In this document: piece after piece, positions 19,001 to 27,410 of the stretch
Position numbering within the stretch: the first letter of the stretch is position 1
Layout: every line of letters begins with the position of its first letter
Translations under genes and position numbers: made by a program
The notes under the pieces: generated by a model
What the model saw: the letters and a program-made list of their open reading frames with translations, nothing else
What the model was told of the DNA's origin: nothing
The model's database searches: none
Origin: JBAXQQ01 sp037131695
GTDB taxonomy: Bacteria > Armatimonadota > Hebobacteria > CAIYQO01
Assembly (NCBI GenBank): GCA_964638715.1
Contig: CAZWZF010000018.1
Location: 26,164-90,163, forward strand
Length of the DNA stretch: 64,000 nt
Direction of reading: 5' to 3'

Positions 19001-19947
19001 TTTCCTTTTGCTGGAATTGTTAATAACTGCTTTTCATTTACAATTGTTTTGGGCGGTTCTTTCTTTTCTGGAATGTTGTCATAAATGATACTGAGTGATA
19101 CATTCACTTTTACTGGTTTATCATCCGGATTATAAATTGCTGATTTCAAATGCAGCTTTTCATCATGCAATCCTGAAAACTCCTCTATTTGCATGTATGG
19201 CTGAACATCCGTTAGTGTTGCCTTAGGAAAACCATAGTGAACAAGATGACCGGTAGCAGAGGGATAATCCAACCATTGCCACCCTGGATTTTTTAATGGC
19301 GCAGTTAATAGCATACCAATTTTATCGCCAGCTTTATTATCAACCGGCATTTGCAAATCATTTAAATCCGCTGATAATTCCAAATCCCACCATTTTTTAC
19401 CATTGTCATCATATATTCTGTTTGCAATCTTCATGTTTGGCTGCCAGTTATACATGTTTTGTCCGATAGAAGGATATAGCTTCATATATTCACCGCTACC
19501 CAGTGTGTTAATTATGAACTTTAAAAAACTACTGACTTCATTTGGCAGCTTGTTTCTATCATGCAAATATAAGCCATATTCATAACAATCATCACTTACA
19601 ACTCCGGTGGTATATTGTTCTCGGTGATTGCGGTAAAGCCGGTGACCAGGGAGAATGTCAGAGCGTGTCGCTATATACAGATGTTTTGCGTCCCATGCCA
19701 CCCAAAATGAAACCGGACGATCACGATAATTCAGGCTGCTTGTCCAGGCTACACCCATCAATTTGACAGATTCTTTCCATTCATCAGCATTGATATTACC
19801 ATCAATAACCGGGGGTTTGCTCATTATTGGAGTATTAAATTGAGGAATATCCTCAACAGGAAATGCATATTTCGCTTCCTGAGCAAAAATAGTTCCCGTT
19901 GCTAAACATAACATTAAAATGTTTAGCCAAAAGCTACGACGATTCAT
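16063..19947 (-). CDS. Secreted GH123/DUF6067-like enzyme with N-terminal CBM9/DOMON-like domain (second)
   Basis: A 1294-residue protein counted from MNRRSFWLNILM; this start has GGGAGAG five bases upstream, while the longer frame lacks a site. The signal peptide ends near IFAQEA. PVIDGNINADEW opens a CBM9/DOMON-like domain (about 30-230). Ig-like domains follow, then the shared block FLWTADSDQGWVPNDK and a barrel with THYYFDISFSRD and a long tail ending in a small beta domain. Domain order matches the downstream paralogue, so the two arose by tandem duplication. It lies 24 bases after the QueG-like gene. Substrate unknown; carbohydrate inferred from the CBM9-like domain and context. Confidence 0.78.
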   Translation of the reverse strand: MNRRSFWLNILMLCLATGTIFAQEAKYAFPVEDIPQFNTPIMSKPPVIDGNINADEWKESVKLMGVAWTSSLNYRDRPVSFWVAWDAKHLYIATRSDILPGHRLYRNHREQYTTGVVSDDCYEYGLYLHDRNKLPNEVSSFLKFIINTLGSGEYMKLYPSIGQNMYNWQPNMKIANRIYDDNGKKWWDLELSADLNDLQMPVDNKAGDKIGMLLTAPLKNPGWQWLDYPSATGHLVHYGFPKATLTDVQPYMQIEEFSGLHDEKLHLKSAIYNPDDKPVKVNVSLSIIYDNIPEKKEPPKTIVNEKQLLTIPAKGNVRFDIDKDFPGLEYSFTKWGSPNNSSTYKLIVTPVEGNDSPAIYTFTCKFAGTDKSYLKADPRTLVFEYDMRYNPVSNKIALAGDTLDAVIPVGSKPAALSYIIDKDGKVIKDGKITQYVNYKYEDIVQLPTLEAGKYRVTMSLVDAAGKVLVTRNDATFDKKDEAREFSAWWNNKIGDDKKLLKPFEALKVKNNSLYCTRREYQMNGLGMPKQIIANGGNVFTKSANIIITIGGKEYKVPASGKPTFTSLKDWRIEFNGKSEVAGVIFTVKGWAEQDGLVNIDLTYASKAKSVAIDALRVEWFVDDSKGNWMSCIGGTGGNYSARYIGKVPDGKGPIWNTLDNIGKAGSTMIVGNFESNLWVGNEYRGFLWTADSDQGWVPNDKVPAHSLIRQGKTIVICNNIIKTTTGEKPFILNTPRTIQLQYNATPFRHLAKGWRLTQVSAANGFSAPNYKTNEKTKQEYFSILSMPSTDVKEWPEYYAKYKTIAEGMAKEGYTNIAPRLKLFLTNQIALRGYMDKTTEPGLYGYFGADWLPGDESLNKSYQDYMMYLMNRHIREGGVTHYYFDISFSRDARDLIAGFGYRLPDGQIQPTSMDNTLREWYKRTWALMQENDLYPGGVSGHATNSICLRALPWTDAILDSEYPMPDPITTYPPDRMIAMSHPQTFGVNISHLGFMNPHWASMHDTGAGGSGYPFNSTPFRHFGIAASDVNFIPYWRNGNVVKKIGNGLKASIWKRSNSAVIEIMNYGLDEAGKEKTRKCELTLDLRKLGVPAGIKASQIRISEMDIDKGVISEKYLSQFNWYKEIPDSPHPLGWNMKVKLRSLAIPKLNLKSGEVSGFDIYYHDARFILISWDNKPVSSDTKSLFTENQLDSVLGWGIGRAKLLDNAVAVPNKQVTIQSWTLPGTAMLLVKNNGDKLSTVKIKADLDKLGVKVPKLWQAYTQCIGGDLDAISGEITIKDLKAGESKIVFIDTFAE

Positions 19948-19971
19948 TTTTCTCTCCCTTGTCATTATTTA

Positions 19972-21021
19972 TCAAGATACGTCTTCAACAGGTTTTTCTG
20001 TATTTTTATTAAACGAAGCTACAGGATGTTCAATAGCAGGTGCTGGTTCAGACCAGTCTACTAACCATGGTTTACGACGACGAAACTTTTCTTTGAAGGT
20101 ATTTTTAATTACTCCGCGCGCTTCCAAACTCATCATACAAGCGCGAACACAACCTTTGCCGCCACAGATAGCCTGGCCTGTCCAATATACCGGTGTGGGT
20201 TTATGATAAAATGGGCCGTGTGATCCGTTTACGGATTTTAACCCAAGCCAGTTGCTGTAAACATCTTCAGGTTTTACATTTTCAGGATCTTCTGCAATTT
20301 CACCTCCACTGAAACAGTTACAGCATCTTATTGCATCAAATTCCCCCCACTCAACTACTGATTCATCTGCAAATGTAATTGATTCTTTGCGATTAATATC
20401 TTTACTGATAGCATTTGCGGGACATTCAGACGCACATGCCATACAGTTATTACATAACTTTGGTCCGTTATAAATTGGATCTGGTTCAAGTTCCAACTCA
20501 GTAAGCACTAATCCATACCTTACTCTGGGACCATATGTTGGATTCAGAAATACTTTACTCCACCCGAACTCGCCTAAACCAGCCAGATATGCTGCCACCC
20601 GGGTGTGGGGTGAAACATCAGGTGCTGCCTTCCCCTCAGCAACCGGTCTGCTGAACTTATCCCATACTTTTCCAGCATCATCATAAGAACGCCAGCAGTC
20701 TATTTGCCCAAGAGGCATCGCCTCATAACCGGTATCCTCGATAGCGCCAGCTAAACCCCACATTACCGCAGGCATTCGAATATAAGTTACCCCACCATAA
20801 CCCATAGCTGCATAATTACTGAACATAGTGCCTTCTTCAATACCACGCAGACTTCCGCGCATTACACGAAAACCACATACAATTATTGATTTACATTCAG
20901 GCATAATTTGCAGGGGATCCATTTGCCTTGGACTACCTTTCCACCGTTCAATATTGCCTATTCCTACCAGTTCAGCCCCAAGAGATTTTGCAAGTCGTTT
21001 GATTTTTGATGAAGTAATCAT
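19972..21021 (-). CDS. 4Fe-4S protein related to epoxyqueuosine reductase/reductive dehalogenase
   Basis: A 349-residue protein. The start at 21021 (MITSSKIKRLAK) has AAGGAAG five bases upstream. It opens with the QueG-type sequence (LAKSLGAELVGIG) and continues with CKSIIVCG. A ferredoxin motif CNNCMACASECP near residue 205 ligates one cluster, and later cysteines (RCCNCF; CGGKGCVRAC) could hold a second. There is no signal peptide or membrane segment, so it is cytoplasmic unless exported by a partner. It is the first gene of the operon that encodes the giant secreted glycan enzymes, an odd place for a queuosine-synthesis enzyme. A different reductive role is likely. True queG function is doubtful. 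Confidence 0.72.
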   Translation of the reverse strand: MITSSKIKRLAKSLGAELVGIGNIERWKGSPRQMDPLQIMPECKSIIVCGFRVMRGSLRGIEEGTMFSNYAAMGYGGVTYIRMPAVMWGLAGAIEDTGYEAMPLGQIDCWRSYDDAGKVWDKFSRPVAEGKAAPDVSPHTRVAAYLAGLGEFGWSKVFLNPTYGPRVRYGLVLTELELEPDPIYNGPKLCNNCMACASECPANAISKDINRKESITFADESVVEWGEFDAIRCCNCFSGGEIAEDPENVKPEDVYSNWLGLKSVNGSHGPFYHKPTPVYWTGQAICGGKGCVRACMMSLEARGVIKNTFKEKFRRRKPWLVDWSEPAPAIEHPVASFNKNTEKPVEDVS

Positions 21022-21172
21022 TAATCTTCCTTTACGAAGGCACATAAATTTCAGGAACCTTATATTTTAAATATCACCATTGAAATACATCTAAATATAG
21101 CTGTTATAAAATAATAACGCCATCATCTATAAAATACGGTTATGTATAGGCGATGGCGTTACTAATTTAAGG
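21022..21172. promoter_or_regulatory. Promoter region of the glycan-enzyme operon
   Basis: This 151-base AT-rich gap must hold the start of the six-gene operon, because the next gene upstream ends here in a hairpin. TATATTT and TATAAGG-like boxes occur, but no -35/-10 pair stands out enough to place. Confidence 0.3.
21115..21161 (-). terminator. Hairpin terminator after pseudopilin 3
   Basis: TAACGCCATC (21115-21124) and GATGGCGTTA (21152-21161) form a perfect 10-bp stem with a 27-base loop, 12 bases beyond the pseudopilin 3 stop. On the minus strand it is followed by a T-rich run. The loop is long for a classical intrinsic terminator. Confidence 0.55.
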
Positions 21173-22375
21173 TTATTTTTCTGCTGCTATCCATATTGAA
21201 GGACCAGACCATGAAGTACTGATGGTAATGGTAATAGGCTTAGTTGGATTACATGGTACTACTGTAAGAATTGCATGCAATTTTGTATTAATATCAGTGA
21301 ATGTGGAGGTTGGCATTGTCCTGCCATCACAAACTACATTTACAACACAAGGATTGTTAGAATTGCTTGAACCGCAAATAAATGACAATTTCTTTGGTGA
21401 ACTACGCTCTTTGGGTATTATGACAACTCGGGCGGTATCAGGATTTCCAGAGTTTCCTATGAGAGATGGAACATCATCAAGCCACCCGGGTCTAAAAGAA
21501 TAATTAACACCCCAATGTAATAAACGTCCTGACCAGTTACGTCCTCCGGCAATAATCTGATATGTACTACCACCAGAACCTAATTTCCACCAGGATGGTG
21601 CATTAGCAGCAGCAGATATTTCATAAGTTGTTGCAGATATAGAAACTTCGTTTGCAGTGACACCATTAGCAAAAATAGCATTTGTATCCATAGCGCCAAA
21701 TAATATTGGGGTTCCGCTTGATTTGACAGCATCATACACAGTATTATTTGTATTAGCATTTCCACTATATCCTGTCCATCCGGTACTGGGACTTGTAGTT
21801 GATACCAGAGTAGGAGGAAATGGGTCATCCGGGCTGACAGCTTTAAGTACTGTCCAAATAACATTATTGCTATCTACCTGACCTACATGTCCATCAGCAT
21901 AACTGGTAATGGCAAACCCGCTATGACGAGTTTCAACTTTATCAACAATGTCAGTTTTTAATGCAATTGAAGCGCCATGAGTTATAACACTCGAACTTGC
22001 ATTGCCATCAATTGTAACAGGAATAATCGTTGGGTCCGATATATCTCCAAGTGCACGCCCACCCAACAATGACCCCGCCAAATAAACGTAATTATTCGGA
22101 ATTGACCGATTTGCAGATGGGCATTTTACAACACCTGCATCCAATTTTAAATCAGCCCATGCAGTTGAACTAACCGGAAATGTTTCTTCATGATCCTGCG
22201 TATACATTTGAATAGTTGTATTAATCTGTTTTTGATTACTTGTGCAAGTTGTTTGCCGTGCCTTCTCTCTTGCACGGGCAAATACCGGGAACAGGATGGC
22301 AGCGAGGATGGCAATAATGGCAATTACCACCAGTAACTCGATAAGGGTAAACCCTTGCTTTTTCGTGATTTTCAT
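21173..22375 (-). CDS. Type II secretion/prepilin-like protein with H-X9-DG motif (pseudopilin 3)
   Basis: A 400-residue protein. The start at 22375 gives MKITKKQG then FTLIELLVV, with GGGGAG upstream; the open frame extends 14 codons further. After the helix come [13 protein letters not shown], a CP motif, and [13 protein letters not shown] (H-X9-DG). The C-terminal 200 residues differ wholly from pseudopilins 1 and 2 and look beta-rich and Ser/Thr-rich. It has its own upstream palindrome (CCGTT-TAAT-AACGG) and a terminator-like hairpin, so it is probably monocistronic. It stands between LacI-2 and the giant-enzyme operon. Role inferred: substrate-facing surface or secretion component. Confidence 0.86.
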   Translation of the reverse strand: MKITKKQGFTLIELLVVIAIIAILAAILFPVFARAREKARQTTCTSNQKQINTTIQMYTQDHEETFPVSSTAWADLKLDAGVVKCPSANRSIPNNYVYLAGSLLGGRALGDISDPTIIPVTIDGNASSSVITHGASIALKTDIVDKVETRHSGFAITSYADGHVGQVDSNNVIWTVLKAVSPDDPFPPTLVSTTSPSTGWTGYSGNANTNNTVYDAVKSSGTPILFGAMDTNAIFANGVTANEVSISATTYEISAAANAPSWWKLGSGGSTYQIIAGGRNWSGRLLHWGVNYSFRPGWLDDVPSLIGNSGNPDTARVVIIPKERSSPKKLSFICGSSNSNNPCVVNVVCDGRTMPTSTFTDINTKLHAILTVVPCNPTKPITITISTSWSGPSIWIAAEK

Positions 22376-22400
22376 CTTATTTCTCCCCTTTTTATAATTA

Positions 22401-22414
22401 CCGTTTAATAACGG
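22401..22414. promoter_or_regulatory. Palindrome upstream of pseudopilin 3
   Basis: CCGTT-TAAT-AACGG, 5-bp perfect arms, 25 bases before the start codon. The half-sites are those of 2469-2484 in inverted order. Possible regulator site or short hairpin in the leader. Confidence 0.3.
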
Positions 22415-22477
22415 CATAATCCCCTGAGTTAATACATCACCAGAATATAAACATAAAATATGCCTGATATTTATATG

Positions 22478-23578
22478 CTATTTCGGCAATATAGAATATA
22501 TGCTATTTCTTCTTGTACCAGATAATTTATTAATTGCGGTATTACTAACTGGTCCAGTAGATTCACGAATAATAATCTCCACATCATTAAGAACTGTTAA
22601 TGACTGACGTTCTGAATTGCTGATTTTATCAAATAACAGGTTTGCCGCAAATCGTCCGACAGCTACCGGCAATGTACATACCGTCGTAAGTGTTGGAATG
22701 CTGAATTCGCCAGAAATTGAATTATCAAAACCTGCAACGCTGATATCTTCAGGTACATGAATATTATTATACAAAGCTGCTTTTAAAAATCCAAGAGCGT
22801 ATACATCGTTCAAACAAACTACTGCCGTCGGTGGTGTCTGTAAAGCACTCCATTTTAACAGAGCCTCTTTAGCAAAATCAGTCACCTCATCCAAATCGCC
22901 TTTAATTCTCATCGGCAGTGATATATATTCATCTGGGGTCTCCAAATTAAATTGAGACATTATAAAATTGTAAGCTTCTACGCGCGGATGTATATATTGA
23001 CTATCTATTGGTGAAAGACCGAATAACGCAATGCGGCGATGGCCTAAATTAAACAAGTGTCGTATTATCTTATAAACTCCGGAAGTATAATCGGACTGGA
23101 TAAAATCAGCTTTTGTTCCAAATAATTTTATCCCGTTAAGCATAACAACCGGTACATGAGCACTGACACGATTTATCCAATCAGCATCAACGTCAGCATC
23201 AACCAGTAAACCTTCAACTTTACGTTGTTGAACAAACTCCGGTAATGATGCATCTGGATTATGAGGAGCTATCAGCAGGTGATAACCACGTTTTTCAATT
23301 TCTCTCATAATACCACTGCGCGTGTCTGCCAGATGCGCTTCAGCCACTGCGTCTTTTGTTTCACGCGGAGTAATGTAACCAATATTTTTCATCTGCACAA
23401 TATTGGATGCTGTATTAGGAATTATATATCCAAGTTCAGCCGCTATAGTCATCACGCGTTCTCGGGTGTCCTGAGAAATATTCTGATCATTATTCCCAGA
23501 CATTATTAAAGATACGGTAGTCTTTGAAACCCCGGCAGCTTTTGCAATATTAATTTGTGTTATTCGTCGATTATTCAT
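22478..23578 (-). CDS. LacI/GalR family transcriptional regulator (LacI-2)
   Basis: A 366-residue regulator. Its helix-turn-helix (ITQINIAKAAGVSKTTVSLIMSG) fills residues 6-28, followed by the hinge and the two-lobed effector domain (LFNLGHRRIALFG; VVCLNDVYALGFLKAAL; DISVAGFDN; LTTVCTLPVAVGRFAANLLFD). It is divergent from the GH35-GH63-like operon with a 233-base gap that contains three copies of TTTACTAAA or its complement. The simplest reading is a local repressor of that operon that also controls itself. Inducer unknown; a galactoside or glucoside is plausible from the neighbouring enzymes. Confidence 0.93.
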   Translation of the reverse strand: MNNRRITQINIAKAAGVSKTTVSLIMSGNNDQNISQDTRERVMTIAAELGYIIPNTASNIVQMKNIGYITPRETKDAVAEAHLADTRSGIMREIEKRGYHLLIAPHNPDASLPEFVQQRKVEGLLVDADVDADWINRVSAHVPVVMLNGIKLFGTKADFIQSDYTSGVYKIIRHLFNLGHRRIALFGLSPIDSQYIHPRVEAYNFIMSQFNLETPDEYISLPMRIKGDLDEVTDFAKEALLKWSALQTPPTAVVCLNDVYALGFLKAALYNNIHVPEDISVAGFDNSISGEFSIPTLTTVCTLPVAVGRFAANLLFDKISNSERQSLTVLNDVEIIIRESTGPVSNTAINKLSGTRRNSIYSILPK

Positions 23579-23579
23579 A

Positions 23580-23600
23580 TTTACTAAATAAGTTTAGTAC
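23580..23600. promoter_or_regulatory. Candidate LacI-2 operator O1
   Basis: TACTAAA (23582-23588) and TTTAGTA (23593-23599) form a perfect inverted repeat with a TAAG spacer, directly in front of the LacI-2 start codon. Binding here would block lacI-2 expression. Confidence 0.55.
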
Positions 23601-23716
23601 ATGACATTTATATTGTCAATAGCATTTTAAAAAAATAAAGTTTATTTCTTTCATTTCGTTCGTAATACTTATAATGATATATAAGTATTGTAATGGGTAT
23701 CAATGCGAATTATTAA

Positions 23717-23753
23717 TTTACTAAAAAATTAAAAAGTGGAATAATTTAGTAAA
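23717..23753. promoter_or_regulatory. Candidate LacI-2 operators O2 and O3
   Basis: TTTACTAAA (23717-23725) and its complement TTTAGTAAA (23745-23753) lie 28 bases apart, upstream of the GH35-like gene at 23812. They repeat the half-site seen at 23582-23599, which supports one regulator acting on both divergent genes. Confidence 0.5.
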
Positions 23754-23811
23754 CATTTGCAGGAATATTTTGTTAAAAAAGGAAAATTTATAGTTAAAGG
23801 AACTTTTATTT

Positions 23812-25344
23812 ATGATTTTCGAGAAAAACAGTAATATGTCAGTAACCATTCAACGACAAGGACATGGGGCTGTTATTAATGTTAATAAAGAGTTAATGAT
23901 TTTACTTGCCGGAGAATTGCATAACTCAAGTGCTTCCAGCTTATCTTATATTGAACCTATTTTAGATAAGATGGCTGCATTGCATTTGAATACTGTGCTG
24001 ATACCAATTTCCTGGGAATTAATAGAACCTGAAGAAAATATCTATAATTTTTCGTTAATTGATGATATAGTTGATGCTTGTAGAAACAGAAATCTTCATA
24101 TCGTATTCTTATGGTTCGGAACATTAAAAAATGCTATCTCATGCTATATTCCATCCTGGGTGAAAATGAATAACCAACGTTTTTTTCGTGCACAATCAGA
24201 ACCCGGGAAAAATAGTTGGGCAGTTTCTGTGTTTTGTGAAGAGATTATGAAATGTGATGCTAAAGCATTCACTGAAATAATGAACCACATCAAGAAAATT
24301 GATGCGGACACAGGCACCGTTCTAATGATGCAAGTTGAAAATGAACCGGGTATTCTGGGCGCGGCGCGTGACCATTGCCCGGCGGCGGAAATTAAATTCA
24401 ATGACCCGGTGCCGGATTCGTTAATTCAGTACCTGTCCCGTAATCATGAAACTTTAATTGAAGAAATTAAAAGTATTAAAATGAAGCCGGGTACATGGAC
24501 AGATGTTTTCGGTGATGGTGCTGATGAAATATTCATGGCTTGGCATGTTGCGCAATTTATTGAAAATGTAGCCGCTGCCGGACGTAAAATCTATGACATC
24601 CCTATGTTTGTGAATGCGTGGCTTATTGCCGGTCCCGGATATGCCCCCGGTCAATATCCAAGCGGCGGACCGGTTTCCAAACTTATTGATATCTGGCGTG
24701 CAGCTGCACCTGCTATTGACTTTATTGCCCCGGATATTTACCTGCAGGATTTTCGGGCAGAATGCGCATCATATACAAGGGGAGGAAATATACTGTTTAT
24801 TCCGGAAGCGCAGAATAGTATAAAAGCCGCAGCAAATGTGTTATACGCGATTGGCAAACATAAGGCGCTTGGATTTTCTCCATTTGCCATTGACGATTTA
24901 TCCGAAGACCATCCTCTGTCTGAAACCTATAAACATCTTAACGAAATGATGCCGGTAATTATAGAGTCATACCGTAATGGAAATATCACCGGATTTCTGC
25001 AACAGGAAGATGAAGAGACATGGAATGCCGAGTTGGGTGATTTTATTTTTATGGCACGAACTTGCGGCAAAATGGAAGATGGTAAAGTTCCTGGCTCTGC
25101 AATTTTGTTGTCATTATCGGAAAATGAATTTATTATTATGGGACGTCAGCTTATTTTTACATTTATGAACAAAAATAAGAATATGAACTACACCGAAATT
25201 ATCCGTCTTGATATCGGGAGATATCAAGACGGTAAATGGGTGGCGGAACGCCGTTTAAATGGTGATGAAACTGCCCATGGTACCGGTATATTGCTTGGTT
25301 CCGAACTACAAGTAGTACATTTTATCCTTAACTCTATTAATTAG
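23812..25344 (+). CDS. GH35/GH42-like beta-galactosidase (GanA-type)
   Basis: A 510-residue TIM-barrel glycosidase without signal peptide, so probably cytoplasmic. The start is supported by AAGGAA nine bases upstream. The retaining-enzyme residues are visible: LMMQVENEPG gives Asn177-Glu178 as acid/base and FIPEAQNS gives Glu332 as nucleophile. N-terminal LLAGELHNS and WELIEPEE fit the GH35/GH42 barrel entry, and the tail after 360 resembles the small beta domain of DUF5597-type members. It should release terminal beta-linked sugar, most likely galactose, from imported oligosaccharides. First gene of a plus-strand operon, with 13 bases to the next gene. Probably controlled by LacI-2. Confidence 0.83.
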   Translation: MIFEKNSNMSVTIQRQGHGAVINVNKELMILLAGELHNSSASSLSYIEPILDKMAALHLNTVLIPISWELIEPEENIYNFSLIDDIVDACRNRNLHIVFLWFGTLKNAISCYIPSWVKMNNQRFFRAQSEPGKNSWAVSVFCEEIMKCDAKAFTEIMNHIKKIDADTGTVLMMQVENEPGILGAARDHCPAAEIKFNDPVPDSLIQYLSRNHETLIEEIKSIKMKPGTWTDVFGDGADEIFMAWHVAQFIENVAAAGRKIYDIPMFVNAWLIAGPGYAPGQYPSGGPVSKLIDIWRAAAPAIDFIAPDIYLQDFRAECASYTRGGNILFIPEAQNSIKAAANVLYAIGKHKALGFSPFAIDDLSEDHPLSETYKHLNEMMPVIIESYRNGNITGFLQQEDEETWNAELGDFIFMARTCGKMEDGKVPGSAILLSLSENEFIIMGRQLIFTFMNKNKNMNYTEIIRLDIGRYQDGKWVAERRLNGDETAHGTGILLGSELQVVHFILNSIN

Positions 25345-25357
25345 GAGAACATATCAT

Positions 25358-27043
25358 ATGAAGAACGAAGCATTATATAATATAGAAGACATACCTTTCA
25401 GCCGTTTTGGGTCATATCTTGCTATTTCTAAATTGAAAGAAAAAAATGGAATTCCAGCGGGGATTTGGATTCGCAATATCCATGGCGATGCAGCCCGTGA
25501 AGTTTTTAGAATTGAAATTATGGAAGATAATATACCTGTAAACGCAGAAATTATCACTTCACCTGCTGAATTGGTGATTAAATCATCAAAAGGTTATATA
25601 AGAATCTGCTTATCTGGCCTTAACAGAATACGCGTAAAGTCAGAAAATATCGGTTTTCGCTTGACTGCGCGACCCGGTAATTATAATAGTGCCATACCAC
25701 AGGAAAACAGACGATGGTTGTTAAATATTGCGACAGCTTTTCAAAATTATATCTTAACTCCACTAAATGGGAATATTGCAGTTGAATGTCCATGGGAAGT
25801 CGCGCGGTGCAAACATATTTTTATTAACGCGCAACCGGATAGCGAAATAATAATTGATCAGGGAGTAGGCTGCTGGCATCCGGATCCTATAACAACAACA
25901 TATGATGATGATGTCGATATTATAGCAAATGAGTTTAATCGATTCGCGTCAGGATATCAGTCATGTAAGGACAAATACACTGATACAACATCACTTGCTG
26001 TTTACCTGAATTGGTCGACAGTGGTTGAGCCATGCGGGTTATTCACACGACCAGCTATGTTAATGAGTAAAAATCATATGACAAATGTCTGGAGTTGGGA
26101 CCACGCTTTTAATGCATTAGCTCTTAGTCCTTGTCATCCGGAGTTATCATGGGATCAATTGATGCTTATGTTTGATCACCAACACAATTCAGGACAACTT
26201 CCGGATTTCTTAAATGATATTTTAAAGCTGTATAATTTCGTAAAACCTCCCATTCATGGCTGGATATTCCAGCAAATGCAACAGTATAACACATGGTTTC
26301 AACAAAAAAGCATTATTACTGAATTATATGAACCTTTGTGCAAATGGACTGAATGGTGGTTCACATACCGTAATCCAGATGGAGATGGTATGCCGCAATA
26401 TCACCACGGCAATGATTCCGGTTGGGATAACGGTACAGTATTTGATATGGTATTGCCAACAAAAGGATCCGATTTAACTGCATTGCTTATTATTCAAATG
26501 GAAACCATCAGCAAGATGGCTATCGCACTGGAATACCATGATGAAGCAATTAAATGGCAGAAACGCGCGGATGAATTATTGCAGCAAATGATTATCCATT
26601 TTTGGGATGGAACAAAATTTATTAACCCATCAGCAATTGACGGAAAGATTTCTGAAATGTCAGATAGTATATTCAGCTGCCTCCCAATTATATTAGGTAA
26701 TCGTCTTCCTGATGATATAAAAAAATCCCTGATAAAAGAGATTAAACGACATCTGACTCCTTGGGGATTAGCTACTGAAAATATTAACTCTCCTCTTTAT
26801 GAATCTGATGGTTACTGGCGTGGTCCAATATGGGCACCACCAACATTTATGATTGTGAATGGATTATTTCAGATTGGAGAAAATAATCTGGCAATCGACA
26901 TCGCGCAACGATTTTGCAGATTATGTGAAAAAGAAGGGTTCGCAGAAAACTTTGATGCTATAACCGGTACCGCATTACGTGACAAAGCTTACACATGGAC
27001 CTCAAGCATTTTTCTTTTACTTAATCGGATGCAGCAAGAATAA
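25358..27043 (+). CDS. GH63/MGH-like (alpha/alpha)6-barrel glycoside hydrolase
   Basis: A 561-residue protein. AGGAG lies eight bases before the ATG. A beta-sandwich N-terminal domain (about 1-180) precedes an (alpha/alpha)6 barrel with GH63 landmarks: WSWDHAFNA, DGDGMPQYHHGNDSGWDNGT (the Asp in SGWDN is the usual acid), YWRGPIWAP and a late ENFDAITG. This family includes alpha-glucosidases and mannosylglycerate hydrolases; the exact bond is not readable. There is no signal peptide, so it works inside the cell. It is the second gene of the LacI-2-linked operon, followed by a strong terminator. Together with the GH35-like enzyme it suggests complete breakdown of a mixed oligosaccharide. Confidence 0.8.
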   Translation: MKNEALYNIEDIPFSRFGSYLAISKLKEKNGIPAGIWIRNIHGDAAREVFRIEIMEDNIPVNAEIITSPAELVIKSSKGYIRICLSGLNRIRVKSENIGFRLTARPGNYNSAIPQENRRWLLNIATAFQNYILTPLNGNIAVECPWEVARCKHIFINAQPDSEIIIDQGVGCWHPDPITTTYDDDVDIIANEFNRFASGYQSCKDKYTDTTSLAVYLNWSTVVEPCGLFTRPAMLMSKNHMTNVWSWDHAFNALALSPCHPELSWDQLMLMFDHQHNSGQLPDFLNDILKLYNFVKPPIHGWIFQQMQQYNTWFQQKSIITELYEPLCKWTEWWFTYRNPDGDGMPQYHHGNDSGWDNGTVFDMVLPTKGSDLTALLIIQMETISKMAIALEYHDEAIKWQKRADELLQQMIIHFWDGTKFINPSAIDGKISEMSDSIFSCLPIILGNRLPDDIKKSLIKEIKRHLTPWGLATENINSPLYESDGYWRGPIWAPPTFMIVNGLFQIGENNLAIDIAQRFCRLCEKEGFAENFDAITGTALRDKAYTWTSSIFLLLNRMQQE

Positions 27044-27147
27044 ACTAACTTTTCAATAACTATGGATAATCCATGTCATTGATACACATCGCCGGTAGAG
27101 ACATTGCTTATAGTCTTCCAATAAAGTCTACTAATAAGGTTTTAGAC

Positions 27148-27254
27148 ATTTTTCCTCCTACCACCCGTAATTAAAAAACACCATTCAAAATTTCTGGGTT
27201 TCGTAGTATACACCTTACCATTTTTAACCGCCAGAGTTTACTCCGGCGGTTTTT
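27148..27254. repeat. Dispersed repeat, copy A (recombinase 3'-end type)
   Basis: About 105 bases related to 47560-47660 (copy B) and, over its first 50 bases, to 58644-58695 (copy C). The common part includes CCACCCGTAAT, AAAAAACACCA and TCAAAA followed by TTCTGGG. Confidence 0.6.
27226..27254 (+). terminator. Intrinsic terminator of the GH35-GH63 operon
   Basis: AACCGCCAGAG-TTTA-CTCCGGCGGTT forms an 11-bp stem (one G-T pair) with a four-base loop, followed by TTTTTG, 180 bases after the GH63-like stop. The same hairpin recurs in copy B at 47633-47658. Confidence 0.8.
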
Positions 27255-27410
27255 GTTTAGATGCTGTAGGTTAAGTAATTTCTTTTATACATATTGTTAA
27301 AATACACAAGCATATACTGGTTAATAGATAAACCCGTCCCTATATATAACATCAAAATTTCATTTATCCCCTACTATAAAATAACTGAACCACCTAATTT
27401 TATAGTGCAA

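Larger units (their letters stand above)
27044..27410. other. Intergenic stretch with recombinase-end repeat and terminator
   Basis: No complete gene. It contains copy A of a dispersed repeat (27148-27254), the intrinsic terminator of the GH operon, and AT-rich sequence up to the pseudogene at 27411. Read on the minus strand, copy A encodes a fragment ending NFEWCFLITGG, matching the end of the recombinase fragment at 58636-58929. Confidence 0.6.
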
